From NCBI RefSeq assembly GCF_030269925.1, contig NC_085112.1, positions 10,665,501-10,729,500 on the forward strand: DNA of 64,000 nucleotides, given 5' to 3'. Both the position numbers and the translations under genes were made by a program. This DNA comes from Bombyx mori (Eukaryota > Arthropoda > Insecta > Lepidoptera > Bombycidae). How positions within the stretch are numbered: position 1 is the stretch's first letter; each line of letters begins with the position of its first letter. Below are positions 26,736 through 38,489 of the stretch, in pieces. The notes under the pieces are model-generated. The model was not told the origin of the DNA, did not search any database, and was given only the letters and a program-made list of their open reading frames with translations.

Positions 26736-27669
26736 GCGTAAAATTCATGCAAATCCGTTCAGTCATTGAGTGGGTGATGGAATAAAAAATATTCAAATAT
26801 ACGAAGTTCATATATAAGTATTATGTTATATTATTATAATTAATTTATTCGCAAACTCACTGACCAATATTATAATCAACCTAATGTTTATCATGTAAGA
26901 TCTCTGTTGCAGTTAACGTTTTCGAAACCAATGATTCTATTAATAAAAAGGTCTCGATGGTGTAGAGTTGATAATCCAATTTATTTCTCGATCAAATACT
27001 TATCAGTTCGTGTCCTGTCCCAAATTAAAAATGTCAATAAAATTAAAAATACATTTTCCATTAAAAAACCGTTTACTTTTGAACCTTTGATTCATTTGAT
27101 TTTTTCTATCGGGCTTGTCACGCATCAAACGGCTTTAATCACAAAATATATCCTTATCGATATAAATAATTTTATGTGAAATGGAATATATTTTGTATCC
27201 TTAAACATACTTATTAATGACACAGCCGATCTGCGGTTTCGGTATCTTTAATAACCTGTCTGTCCGCTCCAGTTGGCAATATCACAACTCCAACATCAAA
27301 AGACTTTCTAAAATTCGTTCTGAAGACTTCGCAATATCCCAAGATAATTGACCAAATTGCGTCTCTGGCGAAGCTTTAAGAAATTCTACGTCTGGTGGCT
27401 ACAATAGAAAATGTTCGTGTTTTACGGTTCTAGAATGATTTTCATTTATTAACTCACAATAGATACTTAAGCGTTCTTCTCGTGGCGTTATTAAAATATT
27501 TATAGCTTGCGCTTTCCGGGTCTTGCGTTTGCTCATTCGTATTAAGGAAATCTCTTTGGCACCGTTATCATGAAGATAAAGCTGTTATTAGAGATGATTT
27601 CAGTGTTAAGTTTGAATTACTTTTGTTCGTCGACTTACTCGCTCATTTTTCTCTATAATTTTACGACTA

Positions 27670-27985
27670 AAAATTTATAGAGCAATCCTATGTTCAACAG
27701 TGGACGTCTTGTGGGTGATGTGGTAAAAACGTTGAACAAAATGTTTCCCTCTTTCTTCAGAACAGAACCTTTTTTCCTTTGTTACCAAGAAAGTTTTTCT
27801 TCTTGTCCTTATCCCACTATCTGCATTCGGCGCAGCATGTCCTCTTTTTCCATTCAGGCCTATCATACGTCATCTCTGCACTCTCACTCTTCTCCAACAT
27901 ATCCCCTTTCACGCAATCTGCCCAAGTATTTTTAGGACGTCCCCTCCTCTCGCTCACATTACCATCTACTACACCTTTACAAATT
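27670..27985. repeat. unclassified lepidopteran interspersed repeat
   Basis: CAACAGTGGACGTCTTGTGG, then TTCAGGCCTATCATACGTCA TCTCTGCAC and ACGCAATCTGCCCAAGTATT TTTAGGACG. The word order resembles RTE-derived repeats of moths. Both strands show overlapping short ORFs with no recognised protein. Confidence 0.35.
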
Positions 27986-28385
27986 ACCGTTATTTGGTAT
28001 TTTTACATTACATGTACATAAAATAATCAATTTAACATGATTACGTACACGTTATTCTCGCTACTAATCAGATCACAAAAATTACGAGCATCCAATAATA
28101 TTTACCGGGCCGAATCTGTGAATTTCGTTCTATTCAAATCACGACACCGTGTTTCACGCCGAGCAAATATCCCAAACGATCGTGCAACCAGTCACAATTA
28201 TAACGACTTCTGTGAACAGCGCCGCACATTAATATGCATCAAGTGCAAACTATCCCCGGCCACCGTAGTACGGGCTGCAAACACTGACAACGTACGACTA
28301 CGATCTATGATTTCGATGATCGAATCCGTGAGGGCAATATTTAAATGGTTTTGTGCATAGATAATAAATATACAATTGTACATAA

Positions 28386-28602
28386 ACTAGCTGGCCCGGC
28401 TAACGTTGTTTTGTCTTATAAATTATTTCTAGGAAAGATAAATAACCAACTGCAACGCCATCTGCTGGGCTGATTTGTGAATCTAAACCATCCAGGGTGC
28501 CACCCAAACGCATACAAAAAAAAATCATTCAAATCGGTCCAGGCGTTAAGGAGGAGTCCAGTGACAAACACACGCACAGAAGAAATAAATATATAAAGAT
28601 TA
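28386..28602 (+). mobile_element. RTE-related SINE/LINE 3' terminus
   Basis: ACTAGCTGGCCCGGCTAACG, TTCAAATCGGTCCAGGCGTT AAGGAGGAG, final TATATAAAGATTA. Same type as 20730. Confidence 0.55.
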
Positions 28603-29198
28603 GTTATAGATAGCAACTCAAGCACTCAACAAAAATGTTTACGGAGGTCGGCCACTAGATGGCTTCGCTTCGATTAGTTTCTCATTGCTCCTATAGATGG
28701 CAATAACATATTACCTATCCTATATTTTATTTTTAATGAAAGATTTTGTAAATTTTCAGAAACTACAAATTTATCTGAAAATTTAATCAACTTCTCTACA
28801 ACAAATAAAGACTTGTATGATTTATTAAATTATTATTTTCTGTGTTTATTTATAAAACAATTAAATGCCTTAACTTTAACAGCATATAAGTTTAGGGCAT
28901 CCGCTACAAGATGTCGCTAGATTCCGTATAAAAGAAATACTTGTCTTTTAAGACAAACCCAGGGTCCTGTTTTTGTGTTTCTTTCAACCGTGGTCCACTA
29001 ATAGTATTCATTCGCATGACTGTTCCGCGCTGGAATAGGTGGGATGTGCAAATTCGTTCGTAAACACAGCCATGATTGTTCTACAGAATTTTGAATGATA
29101 CTTGAACAGACATGACTAACTATGACATCAGATATGTTGAAAATTTTATGGTTAATCGTGAGTATGTACTCGAAATACCTGCATTCCCAAAACACCTT

Positions 29199-29436
29199 GA
29201 AGTCATCGTGGCTTAAAGGATAAATTTCCCGATGCATTCGTAACGAATCTAGCAAGCAGTTACCAATATTTTTACCATTATTATAACGTATGTAATAAAT
29301 GTTCACGATTGACTTGCACAGTGAAGGCATAACATCGTCTAATAAAAACGAAACCCGAAAAATTATCATTATTATAATTTAATATAATTGGTATCAATGT
29401 AATTTGCGTAATTACGGTTGGTAGGATATTTTTTTT
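29199..29436 (+). mobile_element. Bm1 head fragment
   Basis: GAAGTCATCGTGGCTTAAAG, ATGTTCACGATTGACTTGCA, AACATCGTCTAATAAAAACG and a short start of the body (GGTTGGTAGGATA). The body itself is absent. Confidence 0.65.
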
Positions 29437-30027
29437 GCATTTTTACTGTGTTTAAAGACGAAACCTGAGTCAAATAGACTAACAGGTCGCAAAATACTGT
29501 TAGATAATTCTGTGTGAATTGAAACGTCAAGAATTTTTTATGGAGAAAAAGACGGTAGTTAGCACAATATTCAAATGTCGAATAATAAAGCTTTAGAAAC
29601 GGCTTCCAATAATACATATAATGATAATACATACAACAAATCCGAGAATAGACCATTAAAGTTAGAAATCAGACAGTAAGCAACTCTAACACGTTGTATT
29701 GGCTAACACTTTATATCACTCCGGTGATGTTATTTTTATAACCCTGCAAACTAGTATAATATCGATGAAATAAAAAAGGAAGCTTCCACCATAAGAAAAG
29801 AGAAGCTTCATTATCATAACACACAGCATTATGAGACACTATAAAAGCTCAAATATAACAATTCAGAGACACTTGTAGCAAAGTAACGATATTTTTACTC
29901 AATAATAAATAGATATTTCTAATGATTTCATATAGTTTTAATTATATTAATTTACTTAAATCATTATGCAAAAACTTATTAGGACTATTCGACTAATTTA
30001 GTGGAAGAGAAAACTGTAATTGTATGT

Positions 30028-30240
30028 AAAAAGCTCACCAGTTGTTAATTGGTTCCTGGAGGGAATAACTATCACAACGTATATGCCGTTTCTCACTTTG
30101 ATACGTGAGACCGAAATCTCAATTTTACCTAATCTATTAGAGTTAACACATCCTTCAAACTTGAAGGCGTAATCGTTTCATAGCAAAATTGTCGGAACAG
30201 TGATATCAATTCGTGCAACCACCATACCACGGATAATGTC
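30028..30240 (-). repeat. degenerate Bm1 body
   Basis: GCTCACCAGTTGTTAATTGG, CACTTTGATACGTGAGACCG and CCTTCAAACTTGAAGGCGTA in inverse Bm1 order. Confidence 0.45.
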
Positions 30241-30835
30241 ATTTCGTAGATGTATTCTTATTTATAATTTGATTTTAGTAAGTGCAAATTTGATTCTACA
30301 TAATATATTTTATTTAAAATTTAAATAATTTCATTTATAGTTTGATTCGATTATTTTCTTAATTTTATTTCCTTCTCTATGTTAAATTTAAGCAAATTTT
30401 ATCTAATCCATTTTGGTTTTTGGATGTTCATTCATCTATGGCTTGCAACAAAAAAAAAATTTATTTATTTATTGATCTTGGGTCTTGGCTGGTTAAAGCA
30501 ATCAACCAATAAAACTACCATTAAAGATTTAGATTATACCAGAGCATACTATTTTCAATATCACGAAACTGACGGCCATTGCATTCACTCTACATAACTT
30601 TTTGCAAATTGCCAACGTCGGCTTGCAAACTAATCTCAAACTTTAATTTGATTGTGAGACGAGAAAACTGGACGGGCTGTGACATGGCGTGGTTATGAAA
30701 CATCGTCCGAACACGCCTGACGCGATTTTCTGTGGAAGTTTTGTTATGATATATTCTTAGCACATAGCGCATAATCTTAGTTACTACAGAGCAATGTAAA
30801 AGTTGTCATTGCGGTGGATTTTATTGAATTATTAT

Positions 30836-31214
30836 TGTTACGCCGGTGAGAGTAACGCCATTTATCGCCGAATAGTCGAACGAATATCCAAGGATCTAGT
30901 AGCACCTCGAACGCTCGATCTCGCAACACCATCTCTTGTCAGATAGCGGAAATACAATACTAGAGATGTGTGGAATATTCTCGATAATTCTAGGGATGTG
31001 GTATCGGCTACAAAAGCGTTGCAGGGATAGCACGCAGTCAGTCAGATATCGGAACTACCCAAAGCGAAACAGCGAACGGGTCACCTCAAACGAAGCGGAT
31101 GAAGCGAATCGAGAATTTTAAAGTGTTTGTTGAGTGTTTTAAGCGTTCTAAGTCTCGAATACAGTTTTTAGTTGTACTTTGGTGGAGTTTTATGCCGAAC
31201 TCCAGCGCGTAACA
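30836..31214 (+). mobile_element. solo LTR, 379 bp
   Basis: Begins TGTTACGCCGGTGAGAG and ends CCAGCGCGTAACA, giving TG...CA ends and an imperfect 7-bp terminal inversion (GTTACGC/GCGTAAC). A 4-bp duplication TTAT flanks it (30832-30835, 31215-31218). Length and 4-bp target duplication suit a solo LTR of a Gypsy- or BEL-type element. No internal gag-pol is next to it. The strand is inferred from TG...CA only and could be reversed. Confidence 0.6.
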
Positions 31215-31675
31215 TTATTGATTCCTATTATTATTATATATTAGTATTGTATTATTGAACTGAAATATAACGTGACAAAAACTTGGCTTTCTACATATTT
31301 TAAATAATGCTTATCGTTTTCTGTATTGCTTTTTGTGTCTATTGACGTATGATTTACATCTGTTGACACAAAATAGTTAGAACGGCTCCGAATGAATAAA
31401 TAAGTAGAAGTCCCCAACAAACTATAAACTTTAAATTAATGATGAAATTAACTCAGAATTTTGAAAATTTGAGGAAATTTTTAGTCACAGAAAGCGTAAT
31501 ATGTTTTCTTGAAAATACACCAGACAAATCGTATCCAAAGTTTTCTTTCCAAGTTTCTCGTGGATTTCTCACAAGCACATCTATTACAGAGTTCGCGACG
31601 TCCTTTACGTGCTATGTTTTTTTTTGGAAATTCTAAATTTTCAAACACAAAAAACTATTGATAATTCATTTATTC

Positions 31676-32095
31676 TTTGTCGTATCATTCTTGTCGGAGC
31701 GGTCGTGATCGTCATTTCAAATGAAATTGGCAGTTGGCGGTTGTTTACATGAGTGTACCAGGATCACCACAAACCGAGAGAAATGGCGAATACTCGTGAG
31801 GCACATAACATCTGCCCACAGCGATTATACTAAATGACGACCACGACCACTCTATTGATAATGTTTATATCAAATTCATTATGATGTTGTCACTGCCGCG
31901 CTTTTGTAGTGCATCCACAATATTTGCGACATCTCACACCGATGACTTCTTTGCAATAATGCGGAAGAGAAGTGCATCGTTATTGCGTCAAGTCCGTGAC
32001 AGTGGCAACAGTATTTTGAAAATCATATCGAGCAAGATCGAGGGACTGCTGATCAATTGCAGTAGGCACTTGGAAGGAGAAAAAAAATAAAAATG
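31676..32095 (+). pseudogene. RTE/Jockey-like LINE tail fragments with an inverted 5' piece
   Basis: 31720-31860 repeats the sequence at 18855-19000 (TTGGCGGTTGTTTACATGAG and GAGGCACATAACATCTGCCC). The preceding 39 nt (31678-31716) are the reverse complement of the expected next part (ACGACCGCTCCGAC). After it, 31881-32090 encodes LPRFCSASTIFATSHTDDFF and RKRSASLLRQVRDSGNSILK, a known LINE polymerase C-terminus. It ends in an A-rich run. Confidence 0.55.
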
Positions 32096-33665
32096 TATTG
32101 GTATAAAATGTATATAATGATAGTTATGTGTTAGATTTTTTAAGCTGCTAACATAGATTATAAGTAATTATTACTAACACAATGTTATGGTTTTAAAAAA
32201 AAAACGAAATAAAGTATTAATAATAATAACTATTATTATAATTTTATTGATCACAAGAAACTACCTTTCCCTCTAGATATTTTTTGGGATGGAAAGAATG
32301 CGAACGGTCCAAAGACCTTGATGCTTTTTTGGTTAGCTCAGCATAATAGGCCGTTTGATAACATCGAATTTATAACGAATTTTCATTACTTTACACTATT
32401 ATTTTTAATGCCAGCTTACATTGAACTTTGTTTTTCAAATTTCGAAGCTTTAAGCTAAGCGATCATATTGTTTAAGGTGTGGCTAGACTTAAACATTGTT
32501 TTAACAAATAGGTAATATATGTAGATACACGCGCAGTATTCACACAGACTGTGTTTATTGCGACATGTCTAGATGACGATCAACACAAACAGTATCAATG
32601 AGCGGCATGTCGAGCCATTGATTACAGATACAAGCTGTCAAACATTCGGCTGTACGCCAACGCATTGTGAATTCTAATTCTCATCTGCATGCTTTTATCA
32701 TATCATTTATCTACATATTAATGCGTAAAGGAAAAACTTTGTGTCCCTTTTTACGAAACTTGCGCGGACGGAGGAGTATAAAATTTCCAACACTTATAGA
32801 GAATATAGAGAAGGGGTGCAGAATGTTAATATTTTTTTAAATTATGCCAAAAAAATACATTAAATCAATAAAAAAAACATTACACACACTACCATGTATT
32901 TGACGCACACACGCATACATACTATTTATTTATTGTCAAACTTTTGTTCTTGACGTCTGTGGCTAAATTGAGAATAGATTAAATATTGTTTGTCTTTAAT
33001 AATATTTTTCTATAGTGTAGTCTTGGCGAAATTTGTGATTATAGAAGTATAATAGTCTTTAAAAATAGAATCATAATAGTGTACAATCTTATAATTTCAA
33101 TTAATTATAGCCGAATTTCGACTACCGGGTGACCACTACTTTTAAGTAATTCCAAACACGAATACTTGTAAATCTGACTTTGTTGACAATATCTTAAACG
33201 TAACAAGACAATTGGTTCAAAAGGAATCTTTGCAAGCCGATTTTTCACTAGCATTTTACTAAAGTTAGTACAGCTATTACGTCAAGAACTTTTCTGTTTA
33301 CTTTGGCTTATATAGGTCGAAGACATACGTTACAGTGAAAAGTATTTTTTTAACCCAAGTTCACCCTTTTTCCGTTCGAATGATATCGGCATTCCCATGA
33401 ATCATACCCAAACTCGGAATCCAGACAAATGAACGATAATAGAAAACATTTATATCAAACTGATTGCGAACTCATTCGTATTTTATGTTTTGTTTAAAGC
33501 ACGATGCGGTGTTAATGGAAAGAACAATATTATCTTCACGAATTTATAATTTAACGCATCCATTGATGCATGGATGCACGGATTTATTGGCTCATTTGTG
33601 AAATTCAAAGCATGTCTCTGATTTTAATGAATGAACTTTTTTTACTTAACACAAAAGAAGAGACT
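32096..33665. other. region without supported features
   Basis: AT-rich; a slightly more complex stretch at 32520-32700 (ACACGCGCAGTATTCACACA...) has no ORF or repeat I recognise. Confidence 0.4.
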
Positions 33666-33934
33666 ATTGGTAGTAGGACCTCTTGTGGTTACTTGTGGTA
33701 GGACCTATTGTGAGTCCGCACGGGTAGGTACTACCACCCTGCCTATTTCTGCCGTGAAGCAGTAATGCGTTTCGGTTTGAAGGGTGGGGCAGCCGTTGTA
33801 ACTATACTTGAGACCTTAGAAGTTAAATTTCAAGATGTGTGGCGCATTTACGTTGTAGAGGTCTATGGGCTCCAGTAACCACTTAACACCAGGTGGGCTA
33901 TGAGCTCGTCCCCCATATAAGCAATAAAAAAAAA
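33666..33934 (+). mobile_element. Bm1 SINE body with a duplicated start
   Basis: TTGGTAGTAGGACCTCTTGT GG, then TTGTGGTAGGACCTATTGTG: the first 20 nt of the body appear twice. Rest complete to AAGCAATAAAAAAAAA. Confidence 0.8.
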
Positions 33935-33999
33935 GACTGGAAGAAATAAATGACTACAAATTGTTTCTTGTTTTTCTCAGATTAAATTTTGTAGTAACA

Positions 34000-34105
34000 G
34001 AGATGAATAGCTGAGCTTACGCCCACGGACTGTTTTACTGCAGAAATATGCAGGGTATAGGTTCCACCCCTGTGAGTTTACTACGTCTGCCATCAGTAAA
34101 CGCTG
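34000..34105 (-). repeat. internally deleted old Bm1
   Basis: TAGCTGAGCTTACGCCCACG, TTTTACTGCAGAAATATGCA, then TGCCATCAGTAAAC. Only both body ends remain. Confidence 0.45.
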
Positions 34106-34192
34106 GTTGGGGATTATAATACATAGTACAATACTTAGAGAACTATGTTCACCAATCTCCGGTACATCCTTAGTCGCAGTTGACAACGCCCT

Positions 34193-34385
34193 TTCTTTTT
34201 TTTTCGGACTGGGCGCCAAAACTCCTACTAGGTCCCCACGTTGGAAAAGCCTTTTCTACCTCTTCCATCCACTCACGAAGATGACGACTCTATGTTGTCC
34301 TTTTGTACGAGCATACGATCCATCTGGCGGTGAGCGGTTAACGCCGCCCATAGGCGTCAACAATAGCAAGAACAGATCCTAGTCG
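34193..34385 (-). repeat. short copy of the GC-rich non-LTR 3' region
   Basis: Begins TTTTTTTTCGGACTGGGCGC like the ends at 4045 and 42815, then diverges (CCATCTGGCGGTGAGCGGTT). Truncated. Confidence 0.4.
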
Positions 34386-34781
34386 CTGCCTATTACTGAG
34401 TACTTTCCACAAACCTCGATTGAAGAAATGTATAAAGTGATGGGGCGGTTGTATTCTAGACCAGCACTCAAGACAGCTTAATCGTATCAATATGGTCTTA
34501 TAAGTATCTGAGTATGAAAAAGTTTGACAGAAAAAATACTAAAATTACTTCGTTGTAACACAAGATGGATGATAAAGCAAAAACTGTCACTTTCGTATGT
34601 TACTAGAAGAAACGAGGAAATAAAATCTTCGCCTGTCTCAGTCAATGAAACTCGTCATTTCCGACGATTGAGTACGGTTTTTTGGTTCTCCAAACTGCCA
34701 TTTGCAATAAAATCGATTCAAAATAATAATACATTTGTCGAACTAAGCCAGGTCGAGGTCGTGACAGTATGTATGACATTT

Positions 34782-34977
34782 TACTGGTGATAGGACCTCT
34801 TGTGAGTCCGCACGGGTAGGTACCACCACCCTGCCTATTTCTGCCGTGAAGCGGTAATGCGTTTCGGTTTGAAGGGTAGGGCAGCCGTTGTAACTATACT
34901 TGAGACCTTAGAATTTATATCTCAAGGCTCCAGTAACCACTTAACACCAGTTGGGCTGTGAGCTCGTCCACCTATCG
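34782..34977 (+). mobile_element. Bm1 SINE body, deleted and tail-less
   Basis: ACTGGTGATAGGACCTCTTG to GAGCTCGTCCACCTATC. Lacks GTGGGTGGCGCATTTACG... and the A tail. Confidence 0.75.
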
Positions 34978-35059
34978 AATATGAACATTTTGAGTACCTT
35001 ATCTAATTTTATTACTTTAAATTTATTTATCTGCAATCTACAATAGGTTTTAATTTTGT

Positions 35060-35375
35060 CTAGACCGAGCGACGCTTTTTCTGACCGCACTGGGTATCCC
35101 AAAGTTGGCGGTGCCATCTAGATTGGCTTTGCGATAGAGGTTCAGCTGTCATAATTGGACGCTGGTACGAAGTCCGTACTACGAGTGGCGAGTAGATTTA
35201 CGCTCAGCGCGTCACCTTGTCAACCGACTGTTCCGACTCACTTAAATCTGATCCGAGGCTCAGACGCGGGTTGTCGGCAGACAGCGTGTTTTAGATTGTT
35301 AAACTCTGACCGGCTTACCACCACGTACACGTGTGGGCGTCGGAGGTCAAATAATTTCGCACTAAGCTTCTTCTA
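35060..35375 (+). repeat. GC-rich R1-like LINE 3' UTR relative
   Basis: Contains GAGGCTCAGACGCGGGTTGT and GACAGCGTGTTTTAG, parallel to GAGGTTCGGACGCGGGTTGT and GACAGGAGGTTTTAG in the copy at 17640. Diverged; likely a related R1-clade family. An incidental ORF (35155-35487) crosses it and is not considered a gene. Confidence 0.45.
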
Positions 35376-35887
35376 TGTTATATATTCTAATCTCTTTATC
35401 CATTTTTTTTTGTCTAATTTGAGGCACATTACATGCTTGTATGTCGTATTAGAGTCGTCCCGAAAACGAAGGCAGTCATTAATATAAGTTACTCTTAAAA
35501 ACAATAAATTTTATTTTTTGAGAAGAACAAAAAAATGTTTTATTCGCACGCAATGAAATATAATAAAAGGACACAAGGGGCTTTTGTTTTCATGCTTCGT
35601 CGATGGTTCATGAATTTGAAATTCGCTAAAAAGTAAAGTTCGCTTATATTGAGTAAACTAAATTTGTCTTCCGTTCACCTTATGTAAGGATCTAGTTGTT
35701 TTTTCCGTCTAAGGAATTATGTTTATAGCTTTTATATACTGAAGAAAAAACCATCCAGCAAGGTAGGCGAGTAAACAGCCCACTTATTGGTGAGTGGTCA
35801 CAGACGCACTAGGGGATTATTATCAATATCATCATCAGCATAACAGACGCCGCCTACCGCTTAGGACTGTTTTTCTTTTCGAATAAA

Positions 35888-36262
35888 TTTTTTTTTTTTT
35901 TTGTTGCCCTTGTAGGCCGCGTAGGACGCTTGTATGCTTGTATGCTTGTAGGACGAGCATACGGCCCACCTGATGGTGGTTACCGTCGCCCATGGACTTC
36001 AGCAATGCCAGGGGCAGACCCTAGCCACTACCATTAAGTACTCTCCACAGGCCTCGTTTGAAGAAGAGCATAGCGCTCGGGAAACACAGCGGAGGAAGCT
36101 CATTTCATAGCCGGATGGTATGTGGCAAAAAAGACCTCTGGAAACGCACTGTGGATGACCGCAGTGGCTCCAAGTAGTATGGATGAACTCTACTCCGGTG
36201 GCGGGCGGTGCGATGGATAAAATGGGTGGTACTCCGGTGGCGGGTGGTGCGATGAATAAAAT
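35888..36262 (-). mobile_element. CR1/Jockey-like LINE 3' end, with local duplications
   Basis: Same family and orientation as the copy at 57958: the inverse complement carries the VHGR stop region, the PRLWN-like block and the T-run tail (35889-35903). It is degenerate. A short GTATGCTTGTAGGACG unit is repeated at 35927-35955. A 39-bp unit containing ACTCCGGTGGCGGG is tandemly duplicated at about 36190-36260. Confidence 0.65.
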
Positions 36263-36749
36263 ATCAAAATTATGTTCTGAATTGATACAGCCACAATACA
36301 GAAAGCGTCAGAAGCCATTACGATTTCGTATTCAGTCCGAACATAAATTATTATTGTTGATAATGAAAATTAAATTTTCGACCTAGTGGTCTTTTGTTAT
36401 TAACACAGATTACACTTTCGAAATTATGTATGTTCAAGGCTTGATGAACTTACTACCGTAATTATATAAGATAACATTTGATGTAAAATAATAGGTTAAT
36501 TTTTCCTCTAAAGTTACTGTTTTTCCGTAATTCGTGTATGAAAATTTTCGACCAAATATTTGGACAACAGTGTGTAATTCAGTCGAATTAACGACGCAAA
36601 AGAACCAAGAACTGTGCCCACTCTATTTTCATGGTGCTCCAGGATTGAGAACCGATCTTGAGATTTTTGACGGTATTTGATAAACTCTAATCATAGACAC
36701 TAATAAAAATCAAATAAAAAATTATCACACAGTTGGAATTTCGACCTCC

Positions 36750-36850
36750 AGTTTCAAAATGGCTGGTGGCATTCACGTTGTCATGTCAGTAGCTCCGATA
36801 ACTTAATACTAGGTGGGCCGTTAGCTCATTTACCTGTCGACACAATAATA
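36750..36850 (+). repeat. old Bm1 3' fragment
   Basis: CATTCACGTTGTCATGTCAG, ACTAGGTGGGCCGTTAGCTC and ACAATAATA. Confidence 0.4.
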
Positions 36851-36930
36851 CATATGAGTACATATATCTCTTCTATAACTATAACTACTAAAAAAAACAC
36901 CAAACTCTCACTCTGTGCCGAAGAGCTATA

Positions 36931-37155
36931 CAGTACCCGGCAATAAATATTGCACATCGACCGTGGGGAAGCGACGGTTAATTTTTGCTTCGTAGAGTGT
37001 TATATCTGTATCACACTACCAAATTGACGTTTAGTCTTTATAGATACCGGATCGTTAGTATTTCGTCGCACACATGTAACGCTATACAACAAAAACAAAA
37101 TTAGACGACTGTCTCTTTCTGAATATCGATGTGCAATATTTGTTGCCTGGTACTG
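36931..37155. mobile_element. Tc1-type MITE, 225 bp
   Basis: Left 30 bp start CAGTACCCGGCAATAAATAT; the inverse of the right end starts CAGTACCAGGCAACAAATAT and both continue TGCACATCGA. That is a 30-bp terminal inverted repeat with 2 mismatches. TA flanks each side (36929-36930, 37156-37157). CAGT ends plus a TA duplication are typical of Tc1/mariner elements. No transposase. Confidence 0.75.
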
Positions 37156-37444
37156 TACACGCCAGTAAAATGCGGTCAGTTAATAAATACAAAATTTGAA
37201 AGCCGCTGGAGCAGCGCTTCTCTATCATAATATAAAATAAAAAATATATTCAATTTCCTTGTTCAGTTCCTGCGGTAATAAAGACTGTCTTTTTAGAGGA
37301 TAGTGCTCCAAGTTTCAAGAGCCATTACTTTATAATAAAAGACCGTAAGCCCCTCGGTAGCAGACTTTCAATAACGTTCCAACACGTGCATTAACGCCTG
37401 TTCTCTTTAAAATACCGCTCCTCCGCCTGAAACCGTGTAGATTA

Positions 37445-37533
37445 CCTGGAATGGGATTTTTTTATATCTTTCGTGCTGCTCACGGTTTATGGCGTGTCCC
37501 CATTTTTGATACAATATTTCGCATACGCTTATG
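37445..37533 (+). repeat. copy of the 41143 coding-like segment
   Basis: GGAATGGGATTTTTTTATAT to CACGGTTTATGGCGTGTCCC and ATATTTCGCATACGCTTATG. About 93% identical by eye to 41143-41229. A 7-T run here against 6 T there shifts the frame. Confidence 0.55.
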
Positions 37534-37611
37534 CCGAGGGAGAAATGAAATGAAAACTGATGGTTATGAATAAATATAAAGCTACATATATATTTTTTTT
37601 GGAAATTTTGT

Positions 37612-37887
37612 TTTCTTTTTTTTTTCTTGCTTAAATGGGTGGACGAGCTCACAGCCCACCTGGTGTTAGTGGTTACTGGAGCCCGTAGACATCTACAACG
37701 TAAATGCGCCACTCACCTTGAGATATAAGTTCTAAGGTCTCAGTATAGTTACAACGGCTGCCCCACCCTGAGACCTTAGAGCTCAAGGTGGGTGGCGCAT
37801 TTACGTTGTAGATGTCTATGGGCTCCAGTAACACCTTAGCACCAGGTGGGCTGTAAGCTCGTCCACCTATCTAATCAATAAAAAAAA
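37612..37887. repeat. head-to-head inverted pair of Bm1 halves (palindrome)
   Basis: Left arm 37626-37743 is an inverse Bm1 3' half with T run; right arm 37768-37887 is a direct Bm1 3' half with A run. A 24-nt spacer (37744-37767) separates them. The arms are about 118 nt and nearly complementary. Ends 73 bp before the CUB exon acceptor. Confidence 0.85.
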
Positions 37888-37960
37888 ACGCCCACGTTTA
37901 TGAATCTTAAAAAAAACAATTTGACACCAATCGAAGACTAACGAAAGTGTTTTGTTGCAG

Positions 37961-38187
37961 TTGCGCTCGTGGAGACTACCTGAAGGTGTATTGGGAGGTC
38001 CAAGGTCCTGGGCCGCCTGGAGCAGTGAACGAGCGCTCGGCCTGGGCAAGAGAGTTGTGCGGAGGCAGACCTGATGCGCCTCCAGCCCTTTACTCCCCGG
38101 GGCAAGCGTTAGTTTTGGAGTTTCACTCTGGTCCGAGGCGGAGTAACGCCACCGGCTTCGTTGGAACATACAGCTTTATTGACAAAC
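37961..38187 (+). CDS. internal exon of a CUB-domain protein (partial gene)
   Basis: A GC-rich open stretch bounded by TTTTGTTGCAG and GTAAGT. It reads CARGDYLKVYWEVQ, then ELCGGRPDAPPALYSPGQAL, then VLEFHSGPRRSNATGFVGTY and SFIDKR. This matches the second half of a CUB domain: the Cys-x-x-Asp-Tyr-Leu strand, the second Cys pair member before GG, a hydrophobic LEFHS strand, and the closing GFxGTYSF. An N-glycosylation sequon (NAT) is present. The first half of the domain must lie in an upstream exon that I did not find. CUB proteins are secreted or membrane receptors and proteases; which one this is cannot be said. Bm1 copies flank the exon on both sides within the introns. Confidence 0.72.
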
Positions 38188-38232
38188 GTAAGTATAGACG
38201 TTAAGTATAAACGTAAGTATAGACGTTAGCTT

Positions 38233-38489
38233 ACTGGTGGTAGGACCTCTTGTGAGTCCGCACGGGTAGGTACCACCACCCTGCCTATTTTTGCCGTGAA
38301 GCAGTAATGCGTTTCAGTTTGAAGGGTGGGGCAGCCGTTGTAACTATACTTGAGACCTTAGAACTTATATTTTAAGGTGGATGACGCATTTACGTCGTAG
38401 ATGTCTATGGGCTCCAATAACCACTTAAAACCAGGTGGGTTGTGAGCTAGTCCATCCATCTAAGCAATAAAAAAAAACAAAAAAAAAAC
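38233..38489 (+). mobile_element. Bm1 SINE body downstream of the CUB exon
   Basis: ACTGGTGGTAGGACCTCTTG to AAGCAATAAAAAAAAACAAA, starting 46 bp after the exon donor. The donor region also carries a short tandem GTAAGTATAGACGTTA repeat. Confidence 0.85.

Larger units (their letters stand above)
24093..27669. other. mostly unique AT-rich DNA around one CR1 terminus and one Bm1
   Basis: Apart from the repeats at 24885, 26021 and 26674 I see nothing to annotate. Confidence 0.4.
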
